64,000 nucleotides of DNA from Saccharopolyspora spinosa NRRL 18395 (GTDB lineage: Bacteria > Actinomycetota > Actinomycetes > Mycobacteriales > Pseudonocardiaceae): NCBI RefSeq assembly GCF_000194155.1, contig NZ_GL877878.1, positions 502,032-566,031 on the forward strand. Reading direction: 5' to 3'. A model generated the notes under the pieces. It saw nothing but the letters and a program-made list of their open reading frames with translations. It was not told the DNA's origin and did not search any database. Shown one piece after another: positions 63,633-64,000 of this stretch; position 1 is the stretch's first letter, and the number at the start of each line of letters is the position of its first letter. Position numbers and translations under genes: made by a program.

Positions 63633-64000
63633 GTGCCTTCCGCGGTCGCAACAGCTCCACCTCGCCCGGCCCACGTCGAGCCGGTGGAGATCGAGAAGCT
63701 CGCCGATGTCATCGGCGCGCATGTGCTTCGTGCCCCAGGTCACAGCGCTGCCGCAGCGCCGGTGACCGGGGCGACCCTGCGTGCTCAACAGGTGCGCCCC
63801 GGCGACCTGTTCGCCGCCCTGCCGGGCATCCGCGTGCACGGCGCCGACTTCGCGCAGCACGCGCTGGATTCCGGCGCCGTCGCCGTGCTCACCGACCAGG
63901 CCGGGATCGACCGGGCTGCGCTCATCGAGCACCCCGCCGTCCGCGAGGGCCGGGTGTCGCTGCTCGTGCACGACGATCCGAGGGGCGTGCTCGGCGCGGC
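63633..64000 (+). CDS. murE: UDP-MurNAc-tripeptide synthetase (3' end outside window)
   Basis: Adds the third residue (meso-DAP in this lineage) to UDP-MurNAc-L-Ala-D-Glu. Only the N-terminal Mur-ligase domain is present: VEIEKLADVIGAHVL, VTGATLRAQQVRPGDLFAAL, PGIRVHGADFAQHALDSGAV and AVLTDQAG are typical of actinobacterial MurE. The GTG at 63633 fits; the frame is open to the window edge. It resumes the dcw cluster after the accessory island. Confidence 0.92.
   Translation, partial: MPSAVATAPPRPAHVEPVEIEKLADVIGAHVLRAPGHSAAAAPVTGATLRAQQVRPGDLFAALPGIRVHGADFAQHALDSGAVAVLTDQAGIDRAALIEHPAVREGRVSLLVHDDPRGVLGA

Overview
The window is high-GC actinobacterial DNA (about 70% by eye) and carries the conserved core of an actinomycete chromosome. 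Gene order runs infB-ylxP-rbfA-DHH, then truB-ribF, rpsO-pnp-M16 peptidase, dapB, thyX-dapA-RNase J, ftsK, rimO-pgsA-cinA and clgR-pspA-pspM, ending in the division/cell-wall (dcw) genes mraZ-rsmH-ftsL-ftsI-murE. As remembered, this order parallels Mycobacterium tuberculosis Rv2839c-Rv2743c and Rv2166c-Rv2158c. DUF3558 lipoproteins, HTH/DUF397 pairs and a type VII-secretion-like protein point to the Pseudonocardiaceae, perhaps Saccharopolyspora; this is inference, since no rRNA is present.

Layout. 0-16.2 kb: translation and RNA metabolism (infB, rbfA, truB, ribF, thpR, rpsO, pnp), a MATE exporter divergent from a CGNR regulator, a zinc protease and dapB. 16.2-20.8 kb: a patch of decay with a truncated selenium-binding-like gene, a dead HxlR regulator and a dead NAD(P) oxidoreductase, around intact VTT-membrane, GNAT and AlkZ-type glycosylase genes. 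20.8-28.5 kb: a DUF4097/ribbon-helix-helix operon with an operator array, thyX, a receptor Ser/Thr kinase, a frameshifted DinB-like gene, dapA and RNase J. 28.7-38 kb: secreted proteins (chaplin-like peptide, tripeptidyl aminopeptidase, HNH nuclease, phospholipase A2), an acyltransferase, ftsK and lldD. 38-44.6 kb: two tandem argA-like acetyltransferases under an iron-box-like site, rimO-pgsA-cinA and the clgR/pspA/pspM envelope-stress genes. 44.7-54.6 kb: uracil permease, Nei2 glycosylase with an apparent CTG start, LysE exporter, ParA-like ATPase, a frameshifted methyltransferase, DUF3040, and the moxR-DUF58-transglutaminase operon. 55-64 kb: the dcw cluster, split between ftsI and murE by a 4-kb accessory island.

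Three things stand out. First, a modular intergenic repeat family occurs seven times, and a second short palindrome (core CGATTTCCATTGAAATCG) occurs four times, twice as a large inverted pair right after ftsI. Second, at least eight genes are broken by frameshift, nonsense codon or truncation. Third, several regulatory sites can be read directly: a 10-bp-periodic MraZ box, a ClgR-type palindrome, an IdeR/DtxR-like iron box and an ATGACRCC half-site array. No rRNA, tRNA, CRISPR array, transposase or prophage was recognised.
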